From Allium sativum (taxonomy: Eukaryota > Streptophyta > Magnoliopsida > Asparagales > Amaryllidaceae), in assembly GCA_030737875.1 (NCBI GenBank), contig CM060915.1, forward strand, positions 361,581,863 through 361,645,862: a stretch of DNA of 64,000 bases, given 5' to 3'. This document shows positions 47,957 to 61,800 of this stretch, one piece after another. The notes under the pieces are model-generated. The model was not told where the DNA came from and did not search any database. It worked only from the letters and a program-made list of their open reading frames with translations. Each line of letters starts with the position of its first letter. Positions within the stretch are counted from its first letter, which is position 1. Position numbers and translations under genes: made by a program.

Positions 47957-48650
47957 ATGCCGTCTAGGATTGATACATTTATATTTGAAGTTGTTTTATA
48001 CACTATGCACTTATAATAGTATCAAATGATTTGTTTTAAACATACCAAGCATGTTTGGCTATTATAAGGGAAAACCCTGTCCCCCGGCTTGCGTTGGATT
48101 GTGTGATAGGACCTGGGTCTTATAATAGCTTTATTTTTCCAAAAAGCATTGCGTTGTTTTGTTATACGCACTGGTATTCTTGGGAGGAAACCCATTCCGT
48201 GTTATACGGCGTGGTCCCTTGATATATCTGATTTAAAGTAAAGTTTTAAGTAACTATTTTAGTTCTCACACCAGTCACATGACTGACCTGGAGTTTATTT
48301 GTTTTAAGCTAAACTCTTGGTGCCCCAATTTTCCACACGGGCAGCTAGTAGTTTTGGTTTTGCAGATTTATATTCATAGGATCCTGGTTTACAGCTGGAA
48401 TGATATTCGGAAAGCTCTGTATCCTTATATTATTTTCAGTTGTGTTTTGTATTATTTTCCGCTGCATTGTAACTTGCAAATCTCTGATATTTTTTCTGAT
48501 GTATAATGTTAATTCATACCCTGTATATTCTTGTATTCTGATGAAATTGTTGTTATAAGCAATGAAATGTTCTTCTGTTTGTGTTCTTGTTTGTCTTGTC
48601 CTGAACTCAATTCGTGCTTTCCTTCACGGGGAAGTTCGGGTCGTGTCAGT

Positions 48651-48663
48651 TTGGTATCAGAGC
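48651..48663 (+). promoter_or_regulatory. Primer-binding site of D2 (initiator tRNA-Met)
   Basis: TTGGTATCAGAGC is intact although the LTR terminus before it has decayed. Confidence 0.9.
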
Positions 48664-48724
48664 TTTGGTTTACAGAGCTCGGAGAACAAGACATGTTAGA
48701 ACCAAATGAAAGAATTCATCGGAG

Positions 48725-48782
48725 ATTGGATTAGTAATATCCAATAGGAATGATTCGTTAGAGACAGGATCAGTAGTATCCT
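48725..48782 (+). ncRNA. Paired post-PBS hairpins of D2
   Basis: The first is ATTGGAT-TAGTAAT-ATCCAAT (48725-48745), a perfect 7-bp stem whose loop equals that of A, B and C while the stem differs compensatorily. The second is AGGAT-CAGTAGT-ATCCT (48766-48782), apparently a duplicate with a diverged loop. Confidence 0.65.
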
Positions 48783-48833
48783 AGAACGAGTGTGGAGAGT
48801 GATATTTTTAAAATAAAAATGAAAACGAATTTT

Positions 48834-48838
48834 GTTTT
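48834..48838 (+). repeat. Target-site duplication of element C (left), GTTTT
   Basis: GTTTT precedes TGTAATGACCCG and recurs at 61930-61934. Confidence 0.93.
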
Positions 48839-49914
48839 TGTAATGACCCGTATTTTCTACCTATTTATTTGGATTATTTTAATTATTTTATTTATTTAAA
48901 ATATGGGTTTGGATTTAAATGAGCGAATTTAATGATTTTACTTGGAATATATTATTTAAATAAATAATAAAATAATATTTTTAATTTCAAAATATTTGGG
49001 AAAATGTAGAATTTGAAATATATTGTGACCGAGCAGTTTAAAGTGGTCAAATATTGGTTATATTGAAAATATAGTGACGATTTCGGTTCGAAAACGACGG
49101 TTGAGCGATATGGTTTATAATTTAATTAAATAACGAGCTGCAGCGGTGCGGCAGTTCGCGATTTGGCGTTTTGAACTTCAATTGGTCGTACTGGGTTCAA
49201 AATTAGTCGGATTTCCTCGAAACAAGAAACGTCGGGACCGATTTGACGATATCTTTCCAATGGCAATGAAAAATCCAATTTTCATCGTGTAGATTTTATT
49301 TTTATGTCCAAATCAAATTTTGGATAAAAACACTATGGAATTTCCTTTATATATATAGCGTTGTGTTTATATTAAATAAAGGGTTTTTAAATTTTTATAA
49401 TATCGATTTGGCTTCAAATTCAACCCGAGATATTTTGTCTTGGTAGTATACGATATTTTGGTCGTATATGGCCAATTTCAATATTTTAATAATATTATAT
49501 TGAGGTATTTTAAAATTGGTTTATTTTATTTGAATTGGCCGGTTATAAAAGGGCCTTTATTCAAACGACCTCAGTTTTCGACGAAATAAATTTTATTGGG
49601 ACCGCAACAGTAAATTATGGCTAGATTTTCAAATTGCACGTCAGTCGATGTTAATTTGTGAGCGTGGCAAAATAAAGTACAAATATAAACGACCATTTGA
49701 ACGTGAATGAGGGCCATTCGAGCAAACGGACTCGGAATTCGACAAAACAAGTTTCATTAGGACTGTATCATCAAGATATACTATGCCGTCCAGTCGCGTC
49801 TCGAACTGGGTTTGTATGCGAGCGCAGCAGCGAATAAACGATGTTTAAAATAGCGATAGGTACGAAATAAAATATCGTTCGTCACATCGAGATAAATAAA
49901 TATTATTTTTCCTT

Positions 49915-49922
49915 TATATATA
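49915..49922 (+). promoter_or_regulatory. TATA box, 5' LTR of C
   Basis: TATATATA lies at nearly the same offset as in A. The 3' LTR counterpart is at 56952-56960. Confidence 0.55.
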
Positions 49923-51010
49923 TGAACTTTCATCAGCCCAAGATCAGTTCACCCCGTCCACAACATTTCTCCAGCGACATTTTTGCAATAAAGCCCCTAA
50001 ACACAAAACAATATATACCTTCCAATCCGTAAAGATTTTCCATGGCAACCTGAAGCAAAGTGATAGATCGGGCTGTTATCTACCTACTAAGAAAAGTTGG
50101 GGAGGTTTCGTTGAGCGTGGTGGCCGGAATTGGCTGAACAGTGGCAAAATCGGTTTTCGTTCTTTGCTTAAATTCGAGAGATTGGGTTAATTTGAGGAGA
50201 CGAGACCTTAGGGGTTTTGTAGGGGAGAGATCAGGCTTTCGTTTGGCTGTGGTCTCGGGGTCTCTAGTGGTCCGTGGTGGCGTGGGGGTCGAGTTGAACG
50301 GAGACAGTCGTTTCTGGGTTGGTTTCAAAGTAAAGGTGGGTTTTTGGCCATTTTTCCGGCGGTGGTGGACATGGTGGGGTCGGGGTCTGAAGCAGAAAGG
50401 ACAGGGGAAGGGTGCAGCGTCGATCTTCCCCGGTGACGTTGACTCCGATGGCCGGAGTTAGGCGAATGGTGAGGTTGAACGGTTTCAGTCCGTTTTCATG
50501 TTTTGGGGATCTTAGCGGCTACAGGATGGTAGAAATGAGGGGACCGGTCGGGGGTGGATCGCCGGAGGATGGCGCTGCCATGGGTGTCGATCGCCGGGGG
50601 TCCGGTGGTCAGGAACGGGGGCGTCGGAGGTTTGAAGTGGAGGCAGTATTCATTGTTTTGGTGAAACAGGAAGAGCATCGGGTTTTGTTTGTTGAGAGGG
50701 AGGAAAACGCGTTTTTCAATTGTATGAGGATGAAGTGGCGGGTGTTACGGTAAACTAGTTTTAATTATTTAATTTATAATTAATTTAGTTAGTTATAAAA
50801 TCGTATATTTATTCAAACTTAAAATTAGTGTAACTTCCTCGTATGTTAACGAAATCTGACGAAACTGGATCCGTTGGGATCGCAGGGACGAGCTCTAGAC
50901 GATGGTACTGACTAGGCTCTAATATGACGCAGTTGAAAATTCAACTAATTTTGAATGCTCGACTAAATTTAAAAGCAACAAACGTGTCAAGCGCCAACCG
51001 AATAAATCTG

Positions 51011-51246
51011 GTGAGTTAATTCTCACACCCTCTGGAATTCTGTGATGTGGTAGATCCATAGAAAAATATAATTTACGGTTAACAATATAAATTGGTTGAT
51101 TGGATGCGATGGTTGCAAATTGGTTGTTATTGTTTGATTGGTTGCAGTTATTTATATTCCTTCATTTATTTAATTCGTATATTATTGTTCAACTGTTATC
51201 TATGATGCAGAGAAGGACAGGTTAGAGGGATCCGACCGGATTCCTC
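51011..51246 (+). other. Leader structural module, 5' LTR of C
   Basis: The GTGAG hairpin (preceded by CTG, a fair splice-donor context), GATGCAG, then a 9-bp hairpin with loop GACC and one G-T wobble. The 3' LTR copy is at 58043-58058 and 58236-58242. Confidence 0.7.
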
Positions 51247-52786
51247 AAATAAACTGTATTTTTGCTTGTTATGCATATATATGCATTGTTCACACTGACA
51301 CCAAAACTGGTTCGAATATATATATTCATAGTTGATGTGTTTTAAATCAACCGACAGTGTTGACTGAGTAATTGGCAGAATGGCCTAAAATATATGGTTT
51401 TAAACATAAGGCAACCGTCAGGTGGATTGATGTTATTTGAAAGATATAAATTATTTTATAACTGGATTAAAGTTTTAGTTATTTTATATAAGGATTTAAA
51501 TTGGAAATTCACAAATAAATATATTAAATCGAGTTTATAAGAGAAATTATTTAAAAGGTTTATGCAAATTAAAAGCAGAAGAACCAAAGTATTTAACTAC
51601 AGGTTGGTGAAATTAGATAATTGTTTTTAAACAATTAAATAGAGATGTTAAATTTATCAAGTTAGTTAATTAATTTAAAAAGGAAAATGACAAGGAAATT
51701 CAGTTAAGAGTTAACTGATATGCATGGTTGGCAGAATCAACGGTGTGTAGTTGAAATCGAGAATGGAATTAATTTGATTTAACGAATAGTGTAAATTATT
51801 AGTTGACCTTTGGTTAACTATAAATCAAAGGGGATTATTGAATTGTATGATGTTAAATATTAGTAAATCTTGGGATTTACTATAATTCAAGTAATTACTA
51901 GAATGGTTAGTGTTAATAAGGTAAATTATTATTTGATAAGCTTTATGGAAAGTGATAATTATCCTATCTTTGATTAATAGCAGAGTTAACTATTTTAATA
52001 TAGTTAATGTTAAAGATAATTATTATTTAAATTGATAATAATTAAAAAAATGATTTTTAATTGGGATTTAATTAAGAAATGCTTAAGCGTCGCTTAGTTC
52101 GATAAAAATCCAAATAAGAATTTTATTAAAGGGATTTATAAACCTAAGTTTTTAAACAAGATTGATAAATGGGAATTCAATTAACAAGTGATTAATTGAC
52201 GATAAGATTTAACCAAAGAGGCGATAAAAAGTTTATTATAGAAATGTCCAAATAGATGGAATCAAATTATTTAACGAGGATTTATATTGTAAATCAAAAG
52301 ATTTTAAGTGAAATAATGCTCGATGTTAAAATTGTGTTCTAGTGAATATTTCCTTAAATAAAGGAAGTAAGTAAAGAGATCCTCAAACGAGGATTTCAAA
52401 TGTGAGCAACAGTTCTACCAAAACCTGATTCGAATCAAAGGGCAAGTGGGATTTAATATCAGTGGTTAAGCGACAGGCTAATATTATTCTAAGGTAAGAA
52501 CGGGTCGATCAAGGTCTGAGAGGTAACTAAAATATCCCAACTTGGTTAGCTTCACTATCATCGAGGAATGATATTAGTTTGGAATAAGTGGAAAGTGTTG
52601 AGATTTGGTTTACCTTATATGAGGAATATCGAACTCTAATGCAAGGTTTTGGGGAAAATAAATATTATGGCAATATTTGTTTCAAAAGAAATCAGAATAT
52701 TGATTCCAAATTTTAATGAACATTTGTTATTCAATTAGAGTTGATCGAATATAGTATTTGAGATAGAGTCAGTCAAACATAGTTAT

Positions 52787-52907
52787 TCAGGAAGAGTTGC
52801 CATTTCGTACGACTGCTAGCGTAATTCGCAGGGCTGCAAATAGCCTACGGCGGTCGGATGTTTCCTGAGGGAATCAGGCGTAACAATTGTGATCGTTGCG
52901 ATCTAGA
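52787..52907 (+). other. GC-rich structured module (5' LTR of C)
   Basis: Near-identical to 5411-5529 of A, including CCTGA-GGGAA-TCAGG. GATCGTTGCGATC here has one change from the A palindrome. The 3' LTR copy at about 59818-59940 has the intact palindrome. Confidence 0.75.
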
Positions 52908-53167
52908 GTCAAGCGAATGGAGTAGGTCGAATATTAGTTAATCGATAGGAGTAATCAAGTCAAGTTAGTCCAGTTGAGTTAAATAAGTCGAGTTAGTCAA
53001 GTTAGAGATAATTGATCATAGTAAATCAGTCAGAGTTAGTCAGAGAAAATTTGGTTTATATCATTAAGTATATACATATCGTGAGTTGCCCGAATATAAG
53101 GAATTAGGGGAAAGGGTTTTGAAGCAATATATCGATATTGCCAATGGATATGGAAAGCTGGGTATGG

Positions 53168-53205
53168 ATATATATATGTATATATATATACACACACACA
53201 CACAC
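53168..53205. repeat. (TA)n(CA)n microsatellite (C LTR)
   Basis: An alternating TA run passes into CA repeats. The 3' LTR copy is shorter (about 60199-60229). Confidence 0.9.
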
Positions 53206-54883
53206 GTACCCAAAATCATATAAATAGTTCTATTATAATAGAAAAAGGTTAAATCAAATGTTTTGAATGTACTGGGAGATTTAAAAACTGATTAACGATT
53301 TTGTTAAACAAATTTTAAAGAAGTCAAGTTATGACAAGTACTGAATCAGCAAACTCATGTGATTCACACAATTGTTATTTGATAGTTAAAACACCAACTA
53401 TCAAAACCTGACCAGATATGATTGTTGGTACGGAAAGACCAGGATCGAATTTATATTCGAAAACCATTCCGACCAACAAATACGTGAAGATGGAGCAAGT
53501 GAAGACCGCGGATCTTCATAATCGGAAGGACTGCTTGTCGAATTTCTGTGGCTTGCAACCAGAGTTATTTGATTTGTGATTCTGTCATGGTTGAATCTAC
53601 GGATTGCAAGGACTACTCGCTACTGATCCATGGGGTGATTCCTATAAAGATGTGGTAAGAGGGTGCCTTCGGTTGATCCTGTTCCTGGATGACTTGTATG
53701 GACGAATGTCTGACAAAGTATTTCCTTAGAACCACGTACGTTGATTTTTACAAATATACCGAGTTGGTGGAAAAGAGGGGCACTTCTTTAATATACAGAG
53801 TATATTTGTGGACGTCAATTAGTGATTTGACGGATCTGACGATGTGGCATTCAAAGTGAATGATGACCAGATGTTTTAAAGTAAATTCTAGCCTCAAGCC
53901 TCATCAACCGGGAAATGACAAAAATCGGGCAGGCAGTATGGCTATGTGGGTCGCTCCCATTAGGGTGTATGATCACCTATCTAGAGAAATTCCAATTGCT
54001 TCTTATTCTATATTCAATGTTGTCCCTTTTCGGGAGGCGGTTGCTGATCCCAACCGTCGGTGATATACACTCAATACACTCAAGCGAAACGAGTGGTCGG
54101 TCATGTGAGGGCCGGGTTGCAAGACGTTCTTGTTGAACCCAGTGTATTCGTCTCTAGAGATACACGTTCGGAAGGTGGTCCCATACCTTGTCAAGGTTGG
54201 AATCCAATATCCAACAAGCACCCACGGTTTTGGTTTGTATACTATATACGGGGAGCGTGACATGCAAGCGTTCCTCTAGATTGCTAATTATTTGTATTTA
54301 GACATTATGATAATATCAGAATAAGTTATGATTTCAAAAACGTTTTCGGTTATAGTAAGGTAAAAACTGTGCATGTTTATGTGTGGGCTGGTCTTACTAT
54401 TACCCTTTGATTTAAAAAGGATTTTACAAAGTTAAGCAAGTTGTGTGTGTGTGCTGTGAATTTATCACTGGTAGTATTCCAGACTGACCCGGTGTATTTT
54501 GCTTTGCTTCAAATGTGTTCTTGTCAGACCGAGTATGTTCCAGATTAGGTTTCGCTTGGAGTTTCAGGAGCTGGAAGCAGGCGGCTTCACCGTTAGTATA
54601 TACAGATATTTTTCCGCTGTGTCTGATGTATGTTGTACTCTGATGATTGGTATGTATATACAGTTCTTTGTGGAAAAAGATTTGTTATATTATATTTTAT
54701 TCATTCCACTGTGAGATTCTGATATGTGTTTTTCTTCTTTCTTCTATTCTAATATTTCTTTCTTTCTTTCCTCACCTTCTAACTTCTTTCTATTGACAAT
54801 CTGGGGTTCGATACTTGGGTTTTTGGCAAGTAATACGGGTTTATGTATTTTCGAGCATCGAATTTTTCCCCGGGTTGTTACAG

Positions 54884-54895
54884 TGGTATCAGAGC
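54884..54895 (+). promoter_or_regulatory. Primer-binding site of C (initiator tRNA-Met)
   Basis: TGGTATCAGAGC lies one base after the LTR terminus. Confidence 0.92.
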
Positions 54896-54940
54896 GAGGT
54901 TTAGTGATAACCTTGGCTCTGTGGCGTGACTCAATAGGGA

Positions 54941-54959
54941 TGGGGTTAGTAATGCCCTA
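54941..54959 (+). ncRNA. Covarying post-PBS hairpin of C
   Basis: TGGGGT-TAGTAAT-GCCCTA forms a 6-bp stem with two G-T wobbles; the loop is invariant. Confidence 0.6.
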
Positions 54960-55865
54960 GATTGAGTTTGTGTATATATACGAGAGCGCATATTTGTAAA
55001 TTTGATTATAAAATTATTTTTGAAATTTGTTTGCCTAATTTATTTTATAATAAAATAAAAAGTAAAGTTTATTATAGTATGGGCAATCGATTGATTTGTT
55101 AATTTTGATTGTGTGATATGATTGGATGGTGTGCTCGATCTCATGGATATAAACCTGAACCAGAATCGATTTGGTTAAAACCAATCTGAAATAAATAAGT
55201 TGGATAATCAATCCAAATCTAATAAATTCGAATGGATAATTAAAAAGATAAATGAAGTGATTATAAAAAATTATAATCTAGTGTGAATAGAATTGTGTGT
55301 GAATAATTGGTTGATGTGAATGACATGGATGTTTTGAACATAATTGACATTGGTTTTGGGAACTAATGAATTGGGTTGAGTTAAGAACAGGTGCAGACGA
55401 GCCAGTTCAGCTTTAAATCAGTTCAATGGAAAAATTCTGGAGTTAATCAAATCCAGAGTTGCACAATAATTAAGCAAGCTCGAATATAAATTATTGCTTA
55501 TCGCATAATAAGGCTCGCCAAAAAGGTACGCCTACGAATGTATGAAATTTTGGTTTTATTTGGGTTTTGAGTTTGGATTTTGATTTTTTCCGACCATGAG
55601 AGTCGAGGTATATATAATTCTTGATCTTGCAATATTGCAGATGGTCCTCCGTCTAGGGGAGACTCTGCCGAAATTTTTCCAAAATTTATGGCGTTAGAAA
55701 ATTTTTGAAAATTTTTCGGAAATTATTTTATTTGAAATAAATGGGTTTTAAAACAAATTGGGTCAGTTTGAAAATAAATTCGAGTTTTAAAATTTATTAT
55801 TTTTGGAAGGATAATGGGATTTAACATTTTTTCTACCTTAGCAATTTCGAGGACGAAATTATTTT

Positions 55866-55878
55866 AAGGGGGAAGGAA
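55866..55878 (+). promoter_or_regulatory. Polypurine tract of C
   Basis: AAGGGGGAAGGAA directly abuts the 3' LTR. Confidence 0.9.
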
Positions 55879-58800
55879 TGTAACGACCCGTATTTTCTGC
55901 CTATTTATTTGGATTATTTTAATTATTTTATTTATTTAAAATATGGGTTTGGATCTAAATGAGCGAATTTAACGATTATATTTGGAATATATTATTTAGA
56001 TAAATAATAAAATAATATTTTTAATTTCAAAATATTTGTGAAAATTTAGAATTTGAAATATATTGTGATCGGGCAGTTTAAAGTGGTCAAATATTGGTTA
56101 TATTGAAAATATAGTGACGATTTCGGTTCGAAAACGATGGTTGAGTGATATGGTTTATAATTTAATTAAATAACGAGCTGCAGCGGCGCGGCAGTTCGCG
56201 ATTTGGTGTTTTGAACTTCAATTGGTCGTACCGGGTTCAAAACAAGTCGGATTTCCTCGAAACAAGAAACGACGGGACCGGTTAGACGATATCTTTCCAA
56301 TGGCAGAGAAAAATCCAATTTTCATCGTGTAGATTTTATTTTATGTCCAAATCAAATTTTGGAAAAAACGCCATGGAATTTCCTTTATATATATAGCGCT
56401 GTGTTTATATTAATTAAAGGGTTTTTAAGTTTTTATAATATCGATTTGGCTTCAAATTCAACCCGAGATATTTTATCTTGGTAGCATACGATATTCTGGT
56501 AATATATGCCAATTTCAATATTTTAATAATATTATATTGAGGTATTTTAAAATTGGTTTATTTTATTTGAATTGGCCAGTTATAAAAGGGCCTTTATTCG
56601 AACGACCTCAGTTTTCGACGAAATAAATTTTATTGGGACCGCAACAGTAAATTATGGCTAGATTTTCAAATTGCACGTCAATCGGTGTTAATTTGTGAGC
56701 GTGGCAAAATAAAGTACAAATATAAACGACCATTTGAACGTGAATGAGGGCCATTCGAGCAAACGGACTCAAAATTCGACAAAACAAGTTTCATTAGGAC
56801 TGTATCATCAAGATATACTATGTCGTCCAGTCGCGTCTCGAACGGGGTTTGTATGCGAGCGCAGCAGCGAATAAACGATGTTTAAAATAGCGATAGGTAC
56901 GAAATAAAATATCGTTCGTCACATCGAGATAAATAAATATTATTTTTCCTTTATATATATGAACTTTCATCAGCCCAAGATCAGTTCATCCCATCCACAA
57001 CATTTCTCCAGCGACATTTTTGCAATAAAGCCCCTAAACACAAAACAATTTATATCTTCCAATTCGTGAAGAATTTGCCATGGCAACCTGAAGCAAAGTG
57101 ATAAATCAGGATGTTATCTACCTACTGAGAAAAGTTGGGGAGGTTTCGTTGAGCGTGGTGGCCGGAATCGGCTGAACAGTGGCAAAATCAATTTTCGTTA
57201 TTTGCTTAAATTCGAGAGATTGGGTTAATTTGAGGAGACGAGACCTTAGGGCTTTTGTAGGGGAGAGATCAAGCTTTCGTTTGGCTGTGGTCTCGGGGTC
57301 TCTTGTGGTCCGTGGTGGCGTGGAGGTTGAGTTGAACGGAGACAGTCGTTTCTGGGTTGGTTTTGAAGTAAAGGTGGGTTTTTGGCCATTTTCCGGCGGT
57401 GGTGGACATGGTGGGGTCGGGGTCTGAAGCAGAAAGGACTGGGGAAGGGTGCAGCGTCGATCTGCGCCGGTGACGTTGACTCTGATGGTCGGAGTTAGGC
57501 GAATGGCGAGGTTGAACGGTTTCAGTCCGTTTTCATGTTTTGGGGATCTTGGCGGCTACAGGAGGGTAGAAATGAGGGGACCGATCGGGGGTGGATCGCC
57601 GGAGGATGGCGCTGCCACGGGTGTCGATCGCCGGGGGTCTGGTGGTCAGGAACGGTGGCGGCGAAGGTTTGAAGTGGAGGCAGTATTCGTTGGTGAAACA
57701 GGAAGAGCATCGTGTTTTGTTTGTTGAGAGGGAGGAAAATGCGTTTTTCAATTGTACGAGGATGACGTGGCGGGTGTTAAGGTAAATTATTTTTAATTAT
57801 TTAATTCATAATTAATTTAGTTAGTTATAAAATCGTATATTTATTCAAACTTAAAATTAGTGTAAGTTCCTCGTATGTTAACGAAATATGACGAAACTGG
57901 ATCCGTTGGGGTCGTAGGGACGAGCTCTAGACGATGGCACTGACTAGGCTCTGATCTGACGCAGTTGAAAATTCTGCTAATTTTGAATGCTCGACTGAAT
58001 TTAAAAGCAACAAACGCTTCAAGCGCCAACCGAATAAATCTGGTGAGTTAATTCTCACACCCTCTGGAATTCTGTGATGTGGTAGATCCATAGAAAAATA
58101 TAATTTACGGTTAACAATATAAATTGGTTGATTGGATGCGATGGTTGCAAATTGGTTGTTATTTTTTGATTGGTTGCAGTTATTTATATTCCGTCATTTA
58201 TTTAATTCATATATTATTGTTCAACTGTTATCTGTGATGCAGAGAAGGACAGGTTGGAGGGATCCGACCGGATTCCTCAAATAAACTGTATTTTTGTTTA
58301 TTGTGCATATATATGCATTGTTCACACAGACACCAAAACTGGTTCGAATATATATATATTCATAGTTGATGTGCTTTAAATCAACCGACAGTGTTGACTG
58401 AGTAATTGGCAGAATGGCCTAAAATATATGGTTTTAAACATCGGGCAACCGTCAGGTGGATTGATGTTATTTGAAAGTTATAAATTATTTTATAACTGGA
58501 TTAAAGTTTTAGTTATTTTATATAAGGATTTAAATTGGAAATTCACGAATAAATATATTAAATCGAGTTTATAAGAGAAATTATTTAAAAGGTTTATGCA
58601 CGTTAAAAGCAGAAGAACCAAAGTATTTAACTACGGGTTGGTAAAATTAGATAATTGTTTTTAAACAATTAAATAGAGATGTTAAATTTATCAAGTTAGT
58701 TAATTAATTTAAAAAGGGAAATGACAAGGAAATTCAGTTAAGAGTTAACTGATATGCATGGTTGGCAATCAACCGTGTGTAGTTGAAATCGAGAATGGAA

Positions 58801-61800
58801 TTAATTTGATTTAACGAATAGTGTAAATTACTAGTTGACCTTTGATTAACTATAAATCAAAGGGGATTATTGAACTGTATGATGTTAAATATTAGTAAAT
58901 CTTGGGATTTACTATAATTCAAGTAATTACTAGAATGGTTAGTGTTAATAAGGTAAATTATTATTTGATAAGCTTTGTGGAAAGTGATAATTATCCTATC
59001 TTTGATTAATAACAGAGTTAACTATTTTTAATATAGTTAATGTTAAAGATAATTATCATTTAAATTGATAATAATTAAAGAAATGATTTTTAATTGGTAT
59101 TTAATTAAGAAATGCTTAGGCGTCGTTTAGTTCGATAAAAATAAAAATAAGAATTTTATTAAAGGGATTTATAAATCTAAGTTTTTAAACAAGACTGATA
59201 AATGGGAATTCAATTAACAAGTGTTTATTTGACGATGAGATTTAACCAAAGAGGCGCTAAAAAGTTTATTATAGAAATGTCCAAATAGATGGAATCGAAT
59301 TATTTAACGAGGATTTATATTATAAATCAAAAGATTTTAAGTGAAATAATGCTCGATGTTAAAATTGTGTTCTAGTGAATATTTCCTTAAATAAAGGAAG
59401 TAAGTAAAGAGATCCTCATACGAGGATTTCAAATGTAAGCAACGGTTTTACCAAAACCTGATTCGAATCAAAGGGCAAGTGGGATTTAATATCAGTGGTT
59501 AAGTGACAGACTAATATTATTCTAAGGTAAGAACGGGCCGATCAAGGTCTGAGAGGTAACAAAAATACCCCAACTTGGTTTGCTTCACTATTATCGAGGA
59601 ATGATATTAGTTTGGAATAAGTGGAAAGTGTTGAGATTTGGTTTACCTTATACGAGGAATATCGAACTCTAATGTAAGGTTTTTGGGAAAATAAATATTA
59701 TGGCAATATTAGTTTCAAAAGAAATCAGAATATTGATTCCAAATTTTAATGAACATTTGTTATTCAGTTAGAGTTGATCGAATATAGTATTTGAGATAGA
59801 GTTAGTCAAACATAGTTATTCAGGAAGAGTTGCCATTGCGTACGACTGCTAGCGTAATTCGCATGGCTGCAGATAGCCTACGGTGGTCGGATGTTTCCTG
59901 AGGGAATCAGGCGTAACCATTGTGATCGCTGCGATCTAGAGTCAAGCGAATGGAGTAGGTTGAATATTAGTTAATCGATAGGAGTAATCAAGTCAAGTTC
60001 GTCCAGTTGAGTTAAATAAGTCGAGTTAGTCAAGTTAGAGTTAATCGATCAGAGTAAATCGGTCAGATTTAGTCAGAGAAAATTTGGTGTTTATCATTAG
60101 TATATACATATCGTGAGTTGCCCGAATATATGGAAATAGCAGAAAGGGTTTTGAAGCAATATATCGATATTGTCAATGGATATGGAAAGCTGGGTATGGA
60201 TATATATATATATATATACACACACACACGTACCCAAAATCATAGAAACAATTCTGTTATAATAGAATAAGGTTAAATCAAATGTTTTGAATGTACTGGG
60301 AGATTTAAAAACTGATTAACGATTTTGTTAAATAAATTTCAAAGAAGTCAAGTTATGTCAAGTACTGAATCAGCAAACTCATATGATTCACACAATTGTT
60401 ATTTGATAGTTAAAACACCGACTATCAAAACCTGACCAGATACAATTGTTGGTACGGAAAGACCGGGATCGAATTTATATTCGAAAACCATTCCGACCAA
60501 CAAATACGTGAAGATGGTAATTGAAGATGGATCAAGTGAAGACCGTGGATCTTCATAAGCGGAAGGACTACTTGTCGAATTTCTCTGGCTTACAACCAGA
60601 GTTATTTGATTTGTGATTCTGTCGTGGTTGAATCTACGGATTGCAAGGACTACTCGCTGCTGATCCATGGGGTGATTCCTATAAAGATGTGGTAGGAGGG
60701 TGCCTTCAGTTCATCCTGTTCCTGGATGACTTGTATGGACGAATGTCTAACAAAGTATTTCCTTAGAACCACGTACGTTGATTTTTACAAATATACCGAG
60801 TTGGTGGCAAAGAGGGGCACTTCTTTAAAATCTAGAGTATATTTGTGGACGTCAATTAGTGATTTGACGGATCTGACGATGTTTCATTCAAAGTGAATGA
60901 TGACCAGATGTTTTAAAGTAAATTCTAGCCTCAAGCTTCATCAACCGGGAAATGACAAAAATCGGGCAGGCAGCATGGCTATGTGGGTCGCTCCCATTAT
61001 GGTGTATGATCACCTATCTAGAGAAATTCCAATTGCTTCTTTAATCTATATTCAATGTTGTCCCTTTTTGGGAGGCAGTTGCTGATCCCAACCGTCGGTG
61101 ATATACACTCGATACACTCAAGCGAAATGAGTGGTCGGTCATGTGAGGGTCGGGCTGCAAGACGTTCTTGTTGAACCCAGTGTATTCGTCTCTAGAGATA
61201 CACGTTCAGAAGGTGATCCCATACCTTGTCAAGGTTGGAATCCAATATCCAATAAACGCCCGCGGTTTTGGTTTTTATACTATATACGGGGAGCGTGAAA
61301 TGCAAGCGTTCCTCTAGATTGCTAATTATTTGTATTTATACATTATGATAATTTCAGAATAAGTTATGATTTAAAAAACGTTTTCGGTTATAGTAAGGTA
61401 AAAACCGTCCGTGTTTATGTGTGGGCTGGTCTTACTATTACCCTTTGATTTAAAAAGGATTTTACAAAGTTAAGCAAGTTGTGTGTGTGATGTGAATTTA
61501 TCACTGATAGTATTCCAGACTGACCCAGTGTATTTTGCTTTGCTTCAAATGTGCTCGGGTCAGACCGAGTATGTTCCAGGTTAGGTTTCGCTTGGAGTTT
61601 CAGGAGCTGGAAGGAGGCGGCTTCACCGTTAGTATATACAGATATTTTTCCGCTGTGTCTGATGTATGTTATACTCTGATGATTGGTATGTATATACAGT
61701 TCTTTGTAGAAAAAGATTTGTTATATTATATTTTATTCGTTCCGCTATGAGATTCTGATATGTGTTCTTCTTCTTTCTTCTATTCTAATATTTCTTTCTT

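Larger units (their letters stand above)
42446..48648 (+). repeat. 5' LTR of element D2
   Basis: The 6203-bp LTR is of the D1 type. Its start is degenerate (TGTCTAACAAACTGG against TGTAACAACCCG) and so is its end (GGGTCGTGTCA), but a correct PBS follows. It contains duplicated U3 modules (about 42877-42935 and 43041-43090), a TATA-like TATTTATAAAG (43354-43364), a 12-C tract (43402-43413) and a C-rich leader. Also present are GTGAG-AACTT-CTCAC (44516-44530), GATGCAG (44565-44571), GGTGCT-TAGC-AGCACC (44574-44589), two minisatellites, a 116-bp tandem duplication and the U5 hairpin blocks. Older than its guest C. Confidence 0.85.
48649..48838 (+). mobile_element. Internal domain of D2, 5' piece
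   Basis: It contains the PBS TTGGTATCAGAGC (48651-48663) and two hairpins with heptaloops (48725-48745 and 48766-48782). It is cut at 48838 by element C (TSD GTTTT). Confidence 0.88.
48839..54882 (+). repeat. 5' LTR of element C
   Basis: U3 has duplicated modules (about 49562-49615 and 49731-49780). TATA is at 49915-49922 (offset 1076). A G-rich leader follows at 50.1-50.75 kb; its 106- and 113-residue plus-strand ORFs are truncated or frame-shifted in the 3' LTR copy, so they are unlikely to be coding. GTGAG-TTAATT-CTCAC is at 51011-51026, GATGCAG at 51204-51210 and GAGGGATCC-GACC-GGATTCCTC at 51225-51246. The stretch 51.3-52.7 kb is AT-rich. The GC-rich module shared with A (52787-52907), the TA/CA microsatellite and the U5 blocks complete it. 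Confidence 0.92.
54883..55878 (+). mobile_element. Internal domain of element C (non-coding)
   Basis: The 996-bp domain holds the PBS, a post-PBS hairpin (54941-54959), AT-rich sequence, a GCTCGCCAAAAAGGTAC block (55513-55529), the fossil frame SNFEDEIIL (55837-55875) and the polypurine tract. It is the shortest internal domain of the three. Confidence 0.9.

Noticed and set aside
50141..50753. 106- and 113-residue plus-strand ORFs in the leader of the C LTR
   Set aside because: The 3' LTR copy has frame-changing differences that shorten them to 82-92 residues. Composition is that of a G-rich leader, and there is no recognisable domain.
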